53,207 bases of DNA from contig JAGQLS010000009.1 in NCBI GenBank assembly GCA_020429045.1, positions 1 to 53,207 on the forward strand. Reading direction: 5' to 3'. A program made the position numbers and the translations under genes. The DNA is from Candidatus Woesebacteria bacterium. GTDB taxonomy: Bacteria > Patescibacteriota > Microgenomatia > UBA1406 > GWC2-37-13. The first letter of the stretch is position 1. Every line of letters begins with the position of its first letter. Of the stretch, positions 1 through 9,012 are shown one piece after another. The notes beneath the pieces were generated by a model that worked only from the letters and a program-made list of their open reading frames with translations, made no database searches and had not been told where the DNA came from.

Positions 1-2351
1 AAATCGGCAATAACGATGTTTGAACCTGATCCATCGACGATCAAGACAAAGTTGGTTTTACTCGCAAGGTCTGAAGGACTGGTAAAGGTGATGGTGTTTG
101 ACGCGTGGTTTACGGTATCGGATTGGATTTCGGAAACGTCTGATATCTCATTGACTTGTTTTGTCGACATAAGGTAGGAGATGTACGTTTGGACGTCTAT
201 CCCCTGTTGCGCAGTATAGCTCTGGGTGTACCAACCAGCTGTTGAGATGTGGTCTTGTTTTGGCGTCTGATTGAGATTAATAGTACCTGTGCTGGTCACG
301 ACACCTGCTGCACCCACGGTAAGTACGTCTGATCCGTCGTCGTCGTTACTTCCTGGTCCGTCAAAGTCGATGACGTCTGTAGCTTCTGGGATATAGTTGG
401 TGAGATTTCCCTTGCGGTTGAACGCCGTGTTTGAAAGTTTGTACCAATCGGCGTCTTCGACCGTTATGTTGAGGATCGTATCGTTTTCTGTGTCTGGATT
501 GAGGCAGGTGAAGATATTAAATCCAGAAACGCACGCGCTTGCGCCTCGACACTCTCCTGAGGTATACCCGTTCCAATTTTTAACAGAACGCACGTATGCT
601 GCCCACGAGCCTGCTCGCCATGGCGTCCAGCTAAAATTTTCGGTGCCTGCGGTCGTACGATTCGTTTGTAATACATCATTGTCGGAGCACGTGCCATCAT
701 AATAAAAAGTGATGCCTGCTTTGCTGACTGGCAAGTCGTAATCTGCACTGTATGCACCCACGTCGCCAACTTGTATATCCTCCTGGCCTGCGATATTGTA
801 AGCGTTTGGTTTTTTACCGAGTTTCCCTCGGCAGGTATTTGAAACGTTGCATGGTCTCCCATTTGGAGGGGGATTCTCTGTTGTTAAACCGATGAGTCCT
901 TCTGCTCCATTACACTGGTATCCTTGAGTGTTTTTGACGGTTACTTCCCACGTCATACCATTTTGATTGACGATATCTGGGTTTGCACCTTGCGAGACAA
1001 GTGATGTGAGGATGGAGTCGTAGGAGAAGTAGGTTTCGGTGCCCACGGTATAGAGCATAGATGTGGCCCCTGGCACTGTATAATATTCAAGCGTTGTCTC
1101 TGCAGGTGAATACCAGCTGTAGTCAAGGACCGTGGTACCGATACATGCACTTTTTCCGTCTCCTGTAAAACATAGGTCAACTTCACTTAAGCCATAATCG
1201 CCGTCGTAATTGATGCGGGATTTGAGATTTTCAAGCACTGTGTCGACGTGGTGCACTATTTTATAGGTATCGTTGGTTATGGGTCCTGGGGGATTGGTAG
1301 GACTGCGGTCGGTCAACGGATAATCCCGGACAAAGCCGGGTGGATTGGGGTCGGCATCGGTTTGTTGTCGAAAATTACTACCTGAGCCGATAATGAGTCC
1401 TTTACAGCTAAGCGTGTCAGCATCGGGCGTAGGTGTGCTCGTTGGCGGGATGGGTGTGTTTGTTGCGGTTGGCGGAACAGCTGTTGGGGTGTTTGTCCCA
1501 ACGGTTGGAGTGTTGGTTTGGGTCGGTGGGATAGGACTGTTTGTGAGAGTCGGCGTATTGGTTACAACTACGGTTGAACATTGAGCAAATCCAACAGATG
1601 TACTCCAATTGCCACAGGTGTTTCTGGCATGCATCCAACCTCCGTAGATGTTGTTTGCAGTGACGGGAAATGAGTAGGACGTTGTTGTCACAGGCCCGCT
1701 ATTTTCGGGTTCTTTGATGTAATAGATCCAATTTGGCGCTCCATTTTCGTATACTACCAATCGGAGTGGATAATCACTTACATTGCCGGTTGCGGGAGCA
1801 GACCAACTGAGTGTTGCGGTACCTGCACCGTTGGGACAATTGAGTATGGGGTTTGTAGGAGGTGCTTGCACCGGACATGTGGGGGTCGGCGTGTTTGTTG
1901 CACCCGGTGGAGGGGTGTTTGTGGGTGGTGGCACTGGAGTATTTGTTGCTCCAGGTGGAGGGGTGTTGCTGGGGGTTGGCGTGTTAACCGGCGTGTTTGT
2001 GGGTATAACCCAAGTACATGCAGGAGCATTTAGAGGGCACTGCGTGTTGGTGCACTCGCTGCCATATCCCTGATCTATACAGACTTGAGAATTATTCGTC
2101 GGCGGACAGCTATACGTAGCCAAAACCGGCAGATCGCAACCAGTCTGTTGCCACTCACAAAAACCCGCATTGATTTGATAGCATCGGTCATTATCGGGAT
2201 CACATCCTTGTGTCAACAACTCTGAACATCTCCATTCACCTACGGGAGTTCCGCATTGTACTGGTCCTCCTGTACAAATCGCGTTTACTTTAGATGCAAA
2301 AAAAAATAGAAGAAAAAAATTGACAATTAGTATTCCTACAAAACCCTTCAT
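1..2351 (-). CDS. Large secreted surface protein with Thr/Pro-rich linkers (C-terminus beyond window)
   Basis: Reading the minus strand from the ATG at 2351, the frame stays open to the left edge, at least 783 codons. Residues 1-24 form a signal peptide with a hydrophobic core ending VNA. Residues 25-112 are cysteine-rich. A Thr/Pro linker follows (repeats such as TNTPTP and PPPGATNTP, about 117-160), then an Fn3-like segment of about 100 residues (TATLSWSAP), a second TNTP linker, and Cys-containing beta-type domains. The visible 3' part contains a D/G-rich stretch and VLIVDGSGSN. Such linkers are common in CPR surface proteins. The start lies 6 nt after the stop of the upstream membrane gene, so the two are probably cotranscribed. 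Function is unknown; adhesion or an S-layer role is a guess. A C-terminal sortase signal, if present, lies outside the window. Confidence 0.85.
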   Translation of the reverse strand, partial: MKGFVGILIVNFFLLFFFASKVNAICTGGPVQCGTPVGEWRCSELLTQGCDPDNDRCYQINAGFCEWQQTGCDLPVLATYSCPPTNNSQVCIDQGYGSECTNTQCPLNAPACTWVIPTNTPVNTPTPSNTPPPGATNTPVPPPTNTPPPGATNTPTPTCPVQAPPTNPILNCPNGAGTATLSWSAPATGNVSDYPLRLVVYENGAPNWIYYIKEPENSGPVTTTSYSFPVTANNIYGGWMHARNTCGNWSTSVGFAQCSTVVVTNTPTLTNSPIPPTQTNTPTVGTNTPTAVPPTATNTPIPPTSTPTPDADTLSCKGLIIGSGSNFRQQTDADPNPPGFVRDYPLTDRSPTNPPGPITNDTYKIVHHVDTVLENLKSRINYDGDYGLSEVDLCFTGDGKSACIGTTVLDYSWYSPAETTLEYYTVPGATSMLYTVGTETYFSYDSILTSLVSQGANPDIVNQNGMTWEVTVKNTQGYQCNGAEGLIGLTTENPPPNGRPCNVSNTCRGKLGKKPNAYNIAGQEDIQVGDVGAYSADYDLPVSKAGITFYYDGTCSDNDVLQTNRTTAGTENFSWTPWRAGSWAAYVRSVKNWNGYTSGECRGASACVSGFNIFTCLNPDTENDTILNITVEDADWYKLSNTAFNRKGNLTNYIPEATDVIDFDGPGSNDDDGSDVLTVGAAGVVTSTGTINLNQTPKQDHISTAGWYTQSYTAQQGIDVQTYISYLMSTKQVNEISDVSEIQSDTVNHASNTITFTSPSDLASKTNFVLIVDGSGSNIVIAD

Positions 2352-2357
2352 GATCGT

Positions 2358-2948
2358 TTACAATTTCTCAACGTTGAAATAACTTTTATTATTTAGCTTT
2401 GCGTTTTGATATTCAACGATTATTTTATCTTTTTGTTTAGGTAGGGCAGCTTCTAATGCTCGAAAAAATTCAACTTGAAGATAATTGTTAAATGTTGATT
2501 TATGAATTGAAAATTCAGAAAAATATAATATTATTTCGATAGTCTGATCGTCTTTTTTCCTTAAATCAATTCCGGAAAGTATATTACCATCACTGTCCTT
2601 TGCAGTTGACCCTGCAGGCGAATCTGTAAAAACAATATCTATATTTTCAGGTTTCATATCAACGTTAATATTATTTTTTGGATCAAAAACAAGGATTGAA
2701 CTTCCCCATAAATTTAAAGATTCAAAATATCTCTTCAAATCTTTTCCATGAAAAGCAACTTTAATCATAGGATTCTTATTTACGATTTTTATTTCTTTCT
2801 TTTGGATGGTTAAATTCTCTGTAATTGATTGCGGAATAGCAATCCTGGAATCTCTATTAAGAGAGCTAAAAATAAGTTTAACAACAAGTATGGTCGTAAT
2901 AACGATGATTAAAAGAAGCCCTATAAAAACGAATTTGTTCTTATCCAT
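2358..2948 (-). CDS. Single-pass membrane protein, unknown family
   Basis: 196 residues. Residues 5-29 are a strong hydrophobic segment (FVFIGLLLIIVITTILVVKLIF) after a short charged N-terminus, so this is an N-anchored protein with about 165 residues outside the membrane. The exported part is lysine- and asparagine-rich and mixed alpha/beta. No catalytic motif was recognised. The gene is more AT-rich than its neighbours. The downstream surface-protein gene starts 6 nt after its stop, which suggests an operon and perhaps a secretion or assembly partner. An 8-bp inverted repeat surrounds its upstream region. Function not assigned. Confidence 0.75.
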   Translation of the reverse strand: MDKNKFVFIGLLLIIVITTILVVKLIFSSLNRDSRIAIPQSITENLTIQKKEIKIVNKNPMIKVAFHGKDLKRYFESLNLWGSSILVFDPKNNINVDMKPENIDIVFTDSPAGSTAKDSDGNILSGIDLRKKDDQTIEIILYFSEFSIHKSTFNNYLQVEFFRALEAALPKQKDKIIVEYQNAKLNNKSYFNVEKL

Positions 2949-2949
2949 A

Positions 2950-2983
2950 TATAGTGATATTCTAATATTAAAATGTCACTATA
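2950..2983. promoter_or_regulatory. Inverted repeat upstream of the surface-protein operon
   Basis: TATAGTGA (2950-2957) and TCACTATA (2976-2983) form a perfect 8-bp inverted repeat with an 18-bp AT-rich centre, placed 2-35 nt upstream of the ATG at 2948. A repressor or activator site is plausible. The adjoining ACTATAACT also occurs in the promoter region of the next surface-protein gene at 5715. Confidence 0.4.
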
Positions 2984-3006
2984 ACTAATGCAAAAGAGAA
3001 GAGGTT

Positions 3007-5715
3007 TTAATCTGAAGGATCAACAATCATCAAAGAAATACCAACTGTCTCGCTCGGATTTTTTGATTGATTAGCTCTATCGCTGTTATCATGACCCGGC
3101 GTTACCTGACCAAAATTTACATATCTTTGTTGAGGGGGAGTTCTTTTTTTTTCGTACAATAGCAACTCTTCTGCCACATAACCATGTCTTAGTAATATTA
3201 ATTGTAGAGTTTTATCGGTTATTGAAGGTGTGCTGCTATTATTTATTGACGCTGGCCATCTAATATGGATCGTTAACTGACCATTGTTGTCAACGGTGAA
3301 GTTTATACCCCCATTAAAATTATAGAGGCCATAATTATCGCTGTATAGATATCTTTGTCTGTCTGTATCAAATTTCGTATCAGGAATATCTGTTTGTAAA
3401 TCTAAAATAATTGGTTGATCAATCTTGAACGTTAAAGTACTTAGAGCAAGTGGATAATCTGTTTCAGAATCAAGCTTTGATTCGCCATTAATAACTACTG
3501 GGATTGTTACTTCACCCGATTCAGCTATCATGTTGGCAATTTCTAACGTGCTTTTATCTTGGTAGCTTAGAAGAGGATTGAGATAATCTAAATTGGTTCG
3601 TTGGAATTGACTAAACTGTGGTAAGCTAGCAAGAAACTCGACAATATACCCCATGTAATTGTGATTTTTGGTTAAATTAAGATTGTACGGATTTTCTAAG
3701 GTTTGCATTTCCTCCGCTCTAAAATTGTATGATTGAGTGATTGAGGTTAGTAATGGATCGCCATTAGGGCCATATATTGAACCTTCCAGGCGGCTTATAC
3801 TTCCTTCCTTATCTTGCAGGAAAAAGAGATGGGCCGGAACATCTTCACTATCATTTATTTTTGGGTTACTGACTTGAAACTCATAAACCTTATACGTTCC
3901 GCCTTCGTATGTGTCCAATAGTCTTGTAACATTTTCTGTCTCAACAGGGAAAGGAACCCATTGACCTGTAGAGCCGTCTGCAGAAGGGACAAACACCTTT
4001 GCATTCGTACCATCTTCGTTGGAGCGGAATGGCGGGAAAGCGGAAGTCTCCCAGGAGGCATTCATTGATTGCACATATTCACCAGTTGCTTCATTAAAGC
4101 CTACAAGCGGATCTCCGTCGCCACTAATAGTTGCAAATCCCTGAGGGAGGCTAAAAGCCAAAGTAAATTCATTCTCTTCGGATGAATATGCCACTTCTAA
4201 TTCTTGGCCTGCCACTGTGACTAACATCGTTCCATCAGGACCGGTATGAGTTTCGTGACGTTCGCCTGTTTGAGTGTCATAAACAAACGTTCTATCTGCG
4301 CTTTTAGCGATAATTAATGGATGATTCTCGTCTCCGATCATAATGTTTGCCTGATGAGAGAAATCTGTGAAAACCTCACCATCTGGTGCCTGTTGTGACA
4401 ATAATTCTGCTCCGACAATCGTACCGGTTTCTGCATCTACAATATTTCGAATGTAAATAAGCTTAGTCTGATCTTCGTTGAGCCCAACATTGTCACTACT
4501 CCCATTAATCGCAAGTATTGGTAAACCAGTCTCGCCACTAATATTTGCTGTGTTGACAAACCCTAATACTTCGTTGTCTGTTTTGTCTTCGACGGCAGCT
4601 TGTGGCCAATGGTCTGGGCCAACTTGTGCAATCACCCCATTTGGTATACGCAAAAGACCCAATGTTAAACCTTCTTTAACTACCCCGTTTTCATTAAATA
4701 CTAACGACTCCCCATTTTCTAAAAATTGTGGGTTTAAATCTGCGGGGTATCGAACTGTTCCGTTTTGATCTGTGAATGTTGGAATATAAAGGGCGCCATC
4801 GTCACCTCGAATTGACGCAACAAACTGATTGTTGTCTGTTAGTGTTTGTTCTACTTGGAAATTCGTGTCTCCAAGATTGAGTTCTGGGTTTGTCTGAATG
4901 TATCCTTGTACATATTTGAGCAATGCTTGATGTTGAGCTAAAATTGTTCCTGCGAAGACTTCTTGAATTTCTGAGCTCCTTCCAGCTTTTTCAATAAACG
5001 GAGCAAGAGCTTGATCGTCTAATATATCTTCAACCGACCCATAAAAAAGAGAATCATATACTTGAGCAGGGTTTTCTGCTATATTACCTGCTTCTGGCTG
5101 TCTTGAGCCAGGAAGCGGCGTAACTATAATTTCTGGTGTTGGTGATGGTTCTGGCGAAGGAGGAGCTGGAGAGCCCTCGTCTGTCGGCGGCGGGAACAAA
5201 TCGTTTGAAGCTGTAGGGGCGATGTTTGGAGTCGGTTTATCTGCTGGCATTGCGGTTGGATCGTGATCAAGTGTTATCTTTTGTCCTTCTGGTTCTATTT
5301 GGGGGTTTGCCGAACAGCCTGGCAATACTGTTTCGATTGCACCTACACCAATGATCACTAAGCCAACCGTTGCTGTTCTTCCAAAAGGCGTTCTGTTTTT
5401 TTCGCCCCGAGGAACTAAATGTCGCTGAGCTGTAGACGTGGTTTGAGGCGGTCTTATGACTCGTAGTCTCTTCGGTTTTATAGGTTTTGTAGCGTTTGAG
5501 CTTGCTTCGTGCCCTATATATGGATTATCCCGTGGTTTTCTTGCTATTAATGCATAGGTCTTGCCAAGATCTCGTCGTGCAGCATCTTCATCGGGGGTTC
5601 GACGACCTGAAAATGGCCTAATTCCCGCACTAGCAGGTGAAATTGGTCCGTTAAAACCGGGCCGTTTTGAGAGTTGAACTGAGCCGGGAACTGGCTGAAA
5701 TACATCTTTTCCCAT
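3007..5715 (-). CDS. Large membrane-anchored extracellular protein, unknown family
   Basis: 902 residues. About 113 basic, Pro/Arg-rich residues precede a hydrophobic segment (about 114-131) that ends in LPGC (Cys134), which resembles a lipobox placed unusually far from the N-terminus. Residues 150-205 are a Pro/Thr/Ser-rich spacer (PSPEPSPTPE). The rest is a long, mostly beta-type ectodomain rich in Asp, Asn and Gly, without a recognised enzymatic motif. The start at 5715 is supported by a promoter with its -10 ending 6 nt upstream. The topology suggests a cytoplasmic basic tail, one membrane pass and a large surface domain. Whether Cys134 is lipidated is uncertain because Pro at -2 is unusual. 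Function unknown. Confidence 0.8.
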   Translation of the reverse strand: MGKDVFQPVPGSVQLSKRPGFNGPISPASAGIRPFSGRRTPDEDAARRDLGKTYALIARKPRDNPYIGHEASSNATKPIKPKRLRVIRPPQTTSTAQRHLVPRGEKNRTPFGRTATVGLVIIGVGAIETVLPGCSANPQIEPEGQKITLDHDPTAMPADKPTPNIAPTASNDLFPPPTDEGSPAPPSPEPSPTPEIIVTPLPGSRQPEAGNIAENPAQVYDSLFYGSVEDILDDQALAPFIEKAGRSSEIQEVFAGTILAQHQALLKYVQGYIQTNPELNLGDTNFQVEQTLTDNNQFVASIRGDDGALYIPTFTDQNGTVRYPADLNPQFLENGESLVFNENGVVKEGLTLGLLRIPNGVIAQVGPDHWPQAAVEDKTDNEVLGFVNTANISGETGLPILAINGSSDNVGLNEDQTKLIYIRNIVDAETGTIVGAELLSQQAPDGEVFTDFSHQANIMIGDENHPLIIAKSADRTFVYDTQTGERHETHTGPDGTMLVTVAGQELEVAYSSEENEFTLAFSLPQGFATISGDGDPLVGFNEATGEYVQSMNASWETSAFPPFRSNEDGTNAKVFVPSADGSTGQWVPFPVETENVTRLLDTYEGGTYKVYEFQVSNPKINDSEDVPAHLFFLQDKEGSISRLEGSIYGPNGDPLLTSITQSYNFRAEEMQTLENPYNLNLTKNHNYMGYIVEFLASLPQFSQFQRTNLDYLNPLLSYQDKSTLEIANMIAESGEVTIPVVINGESKLDSETDYPLALSTLTFKIDQPIILDLQTDIPDTKFDTDRQRYLYSDNYGLYNFNGGINFTVDNNGQLTIHIRWPASINNSSTPSITDKTLQLILLRHGYVAEELLLYEKKRTPPQQRYVNFGQVTPGHDNSDRANQSKNPSETVGISLMIVDPSD

Positions 5716-5721
5716 ATTCTA

Positions 5722-5750
5722 AATGTACTATAACTTTTACTATAAGTCAA
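5722..5750 (-). promoter_or_regulatory. Sigma70-type promoter of the 902-residue surface protein
   Basis: On the minus strand TTGACT (5745-5750), a 17-bp spacer and TACATT (5722-5727) are followed by 6 nt and the ATG. The predicted transcription start falls on or beside the start codon, so the mRNA would be leaderless. Confidence 0.6.
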
Positions 5751-5789
5751 GTAAATTTATCTAATTTACATACTCATTATGTACTATAG
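5726..5789. repeat. Three TACTATA repeats over the surface-protein promoter
   Basis: On the plus strand TACTATAA occurs at 5726-5733 and 5738-5745, exactly 12 bp apart and between the -10 and -35 of the 5715 gene. TACTATAG occurs at 5782-5789. The spacing is near one helical turn, as in operators for cooperatively binding regulators. Confidence 0.35.
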
Positions 5790-5881
5790 TTTTTTATGTC
5801 AATCTCGTGTCTTTTTTAGAGTAGCACCTATAAGACTTGAATGCAAATAAAAATTAAAAACATATACCTGCATAGTGCACA

Positions 5882-6877
5882 TCATGATTGTTTTTTGTCT
5901 TTTTCCGGCAACTTCAATGTCTGCGCCGCTTCTATCTTCTGCCCCATCGCCGCAAGCTGATTTCCCACATTCCCCGACTGATTGTACGCATTTTGAATGT
6001 GTTTGTTGAGCACGCTAAACATATCGCTTGTTGTGTCAAAATCCTTTTTCATCGCCCGAAGCGCAGCAAGCACATCTTTTGCTTGTTCTTGTATACGCTG
6101 TCCTTCAAACGATATGAGTACGACCTTCAGATAGGCATAGAAACTCATCGGCGAAACCGGCACTACACGTTTTTCTGAAGCAAAATCGAAAAGGTCCTGG
6201 TTGTTTATCACTTCGTAGTAAATCGCCTCCGACGGGATGTACATGAGGGCGTAATCTACGGTCCCCTCCCCTGTCCGGATATATTTCTGCGCGATACTTT
6301 CGATGTGTTTTTTGATCTGCCGCTCAAATTCTTTCTTGAATTTCGTCCGTTCTGTTTCCTGATCGGCTTGTTGCAAATTGCGAAACACGCTAAGGGGAAA
6401 TTTCGCGTCGATAGGGATGATGCCCTGAGAGGTAATGATCGTCGCATCGACTTTCTCTCCCGTTTGAAATGCGTATTGCGTCGCATAGGCGTCTTGGGGA
6501 AGGATCTGTTTTAAGAGTTCTTCAAGTACTTGCTCGCCGATATTGCCACGAAGCTTTGGCGACTGCAAAAATTCCTGTAGCTCTTTCATCGACCTGCCGA
6601 TCTCAGAAAATTCGCCAATTGCCTTTTGCACGCCCATCATGCTTTTTGCCGCGTTGTCAAGGCGTTTGTTGAACTGATCGAGATTGTCGGTCAACTTTTT
6701 GTCGATATTTTCTGTCGAGCTGTCTACGCGACGGCTGACATCTTGCAGCCACGTTACGAGCTCTTTTGAGACCGCGGCCTTCTCCTCTACGCGCTTGAGC
6801 CACGCGCGGATAACCACCAAAAGAATAATGACTATGCCAAGCGAGCTGAAGATGATGACGATTTCCAACGAAGACAT
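5882..6877 (-). CDS. rmuC: RmuC family DNA recombination protein
   Basis: 331 residues. A single N-terminal membrane helix (about 5-24) is followed by a coiled coil (about 30-100) and the RmuC nuclease-like domain, with the family signatures NIGEQVLEELLKQ, DATI and IPIDAKFP. RmuC proteins are nuclease-fold proteins that limit DNA inversion and recombination; the exact reaction is not established. It is somewhat shorter than E. coli RmuC but covers the core domain. The ATG at 6877 is chosen because a very good promoter ends 5 nt upstream. It is transcribed as its own unit. Confidence 0.92.
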   Translation of the reverse strand: MSSLEIVIIFSSLGIVIILLVVIRAWLKRVEEKAAVSKELVTWLQDVSRRVDSSTENIDKKLTDNLDQFNKRLDNAAKSMMGVQKAIGEFSEIGRSMKELQEFLQSPKLRGNIGEQVLEELLKQILPQDAYATQYAFQTGEKVDATIITSQGIIPIDAKFPLSVFRNLQQADQETERTKFKKEFERQIKKHIESIAQKYIRTGEGTVDYALMYIPSEAIYYEVINNQDLFDFASEKRVVPVSPMSFYAYLKVVLISFEGQRIQEQAKDVLAALRAMKKDFDTTSDMFSVLNKHIQNAYNQSGNVGNQLAAMGQKIEAAQTLKLPEKDKKQS

Positions 6878-6882
6878 GAGAT

Positions 6883-6912
6883 ATTATAGAGTGTACAAAA
6901 ATGAATGTCTAT
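6883..6912 (-). promoter_or_regulatory. Promoter of rmuC
   Basis: Minus strand TAGACA (6907-6912), an 18-bp spacer and a perfect TATAAT (6883-6888), with only 5 nt between the -10 and the ATG. This predicts a leaderless message. Confidence 0.7.
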
Positions 6913-7110
6913 GCCCCCATACAATCTATAATAATATCCATAGATCCGGTGATCCTGGAAATAAATTTTAACTTACGTATAGTATCACGATTATGAGAAA
7001 TTCGAGAAACTCATTTGAGAAATTTCAGCAGGCAATTTCTTCTTAATTGCTGTTAAGTAGAGTCGAGCGATAGAGAAAGCAACGTGCAAACGAACGAATG
7101 AAAGGAGAGT

Positions 7111-7506
7111 TTAGGTGACGATGTTTTTCTCTTCTAAACACTGAATAACGTCAGCCAAAATTTGGTTTATCATATCAATTTCTTGTAAAGTAGTAAATTT
7201 ACCATGTAAATAACTAAAGTCCCAATTTAGAAATAAATGAATTCTTTCTATTAATTCAGAATCTGTAATAACACCACAGATTATTGCATCAGAAAGCACT
7301 GCACCCATATTAGTAATAAAGTTACCTCTACATTTGTAATTCCCACCATCATAACGACCATCTTCAGTAAGGGAAACTAACAATCTAACATCAGTATCGG
7401 GTAAATCGTCGCTGTAGTCGTCTCTCAATCCATATAAAATAGTTAGAAAAAATTGGCAATCTGGTTTTTCTTTCATTAAGTCTTTAATTATATCTATTTG
7501 ATTCAT
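7111..7506 (-). CDS. Hypothetical protein, 131 residues
   Basis: Soluble and acidic, predicted mostly helical, with no signal peptide, membrane segment or recognised motif. The centre is glycine-rich (DGRYDGGNYKCRGNF). It is more AT-rich than the flanking rmuC and DHH genes and is isolated by about 190-230 bp of noncoding DNA on each side, which fits an acquired gene. Function not assigned. Confidence 0.6.
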   Translation of the reverse strand: MNQIDIIKDLMKEKPDCQFFLTILYGLRDDYSDDLPDTDVRLLVSLTEDGRYDGGNYKCRGNFITNMGAVLSDAIICGVITDSELIERIHLFLNWDFSYLHGKFTTLQEIDMINQILADVIQCLEEKNIVT

Positions 7507-7695
7507 ATTTAGGATTGTTTTATATTAGGGTCTGGCCCAGTTAACGTAACTTTCTGAGCAACTTTTTAAGATCAATAGAAAGTGTATTTCTATGATTAAA
7601 TCTCCTTACTTAAAATCTTTCCTTCGTATTCTATTGAGTTTGGTAAACTCATTACCTTTTTCGTACTCTTTTGGGTCTGTATATGATCCGTCAAT

Positions 7696-8997
7696 CTACC
7701 TCACACTTTCTGGGATAATCTTTGGTTTGAGCCAGGTCTCTGGGTCGTCAACTGCGACTTCCTGATCCTGCTGCTCTGGTTGTTTTTCCTGCTCAACCTG
7801 AGAAATACCAGTCAAAGGCTGCATCGATGTGTGTTTTGGAAGATTGATCTTCGTGTGGCTTTGAGACTGAGCAGGTTGTGGCATAGCTATCGAGCCACTT
7901 GAAGGCTGTCGAGCCTGTTGAGGTTGTTGCGTTTGTTGGGGCTGCGTCACTGGCTGTGGTTGAGGTCGAGGTTGAAACGGTTGCGATTGTTGTGGTGTGA
8001 ATGGAGTAGGCTGTACGTCGTCGAATGAATCGTCATCTCCGAAGTCATCAAACCCTCCTCCGTTTGCACCGCCAAATCCTGCGCCGACCCCAAAGCCTCC
8101 AGTTGGATTAAATCCGCCCATGCCCCCACCCATGTTACCAAATGGCTGTGGCGATCTCATGGGGCTAGGGTTCATGCCAAACCCACCTGCGGGGTTAAAT
8201 CCACTATTTGCACGCCCACGAGCTCCTGCAGCGTTAGACATCGACTTTTTTACTGCGCCGGCACGCATAAGTTCGGAAATAACCTGAAACGTATCTGCGT
8301 TCACGGAATAGGAAGTAAAGTTGTTGGTCGCAACGGCAATACCATTGTAAAGATTGGTTGCCATGTCTTTATCAAGCGCTATACCAAGCACCTGAATGAG
8401 CTTGCTCACGAGTTCAGATGTCGAAGAAGCAGTTTTTTGTACAATATTGACACTGCCATACGATGCGTTGATGATGTGCCTATCAATATTTATGATGTTT
8501 CGACCGTGAAAAGAATTTTGATTTTTCTGATACAACGGACCGAGACTGTTCAAATTGGGGGCATCTATGGTGATGATGAAATCAATAGAACCACCGGTAT
8601 AGGAATATTGCACTTGATTGGTATTTAGCTTTGGATGACCTTCTCGGGGTGCAATGACAAGATTAAACATGCCATTTTCGATGTTGTAATCAATTCTATC
8701 TATTGCTCCTTCTTCGTAAGGAAATGAGACAACGAGGTTGTCCCCGCCGGTTGAAAGCGATGTATTGATTTTGTCTGTACCGACAAAATCCGATTGCGGC
8801 GCACTTGCCGCGCTTATGCTGACATTTTTTCCATATTTATTAAGCGCCATATAAAGAGCTGTTCCTGCTGCAATGGCGTCTTGAGAAGGCTTTGCAGGGA
8901 GCACAATAACACCAGAAGAATGCTTGGTGATAAGCGCCTTGGCTTGTTGTAATTCTTTAGTTATGTCTTGTGGTGGTTGATTTGTTTGCGGAAACAT
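7696..8997 (-). CDS. Degenerate DHH-family phosphoesterase with low-complexity tail
   Basis: 433 residues. Residues 1-250 follow the NrnA/DHH fold, but the metal-binding motifs are eroded: motif I reads LPAKPSQDAIAAG where active enzymes have H-x-NPDGDAIGS, and the DHH signature is IDRH. The DHHA1 domain is missing and is replaced by about 180 residues rich in Gly, Asn, Pro and Gln (PQPQPVTQPQQTQQPQQ). It lies directly downstream of infB, as nrnA often lies downstream of infB and rbfA in other bacteria. This suggests a retained but non-hydrolytic paralogue, perhaps an RNA- or nucleotide-binding scaffold. Catalytic loss is read from sequence; the alternative role is inference. Confidence 0.75.
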   Translation of the reverse strand: MFPQTNQPPQDITKELQQAKALITKHSSGVIVLPAKPSQDAIAAGTALYMALNKYGKNVSISAASAPQSDFVGTDKINTSLSTGGDNLVVSFPYEEGAIDRIDYNIENGMFNLVIAPREGHPKLNTNQVQYSYTGGSIDFIITIDAPNLNSLGPLYQKNQNSFHGRNIINIDRHIINASYGSVNIVQKTASSTSELVSKLIQVLGIALDKDMATNLYNGIAVATNNFTSYSVNADTFQVISELMRAGAVKKSMSNAAGARGRANSGFNPAGGFGMNPSPMRSPQPFGNMGGGMGGFNPTGGFGVGAGFGGANGGGFDDFGDDDSFDDVQPTPFTPQQSQPFQPRPQPQPVTQPQQTQQPQQARQPSSGSIAMPQPAQSQSHTKINLPKHTSMQPLTGISQVEQEKQPEQQDQEVAVDDPETWLKPKIIPESVR

Positions 8998-9012
8998 TCT
9001 TGTAAAAATTTA

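Noticed and set aside
397-2073. Several short plus- and minus-strand frames, including Gly/Val-rich ones
   Set aside because: All are shadows of the long minus-strand surface-protein frame, which has a signal peptide and coherent domains; the Gly/Val-rich ones are the antisense of Thr/Pro codons.
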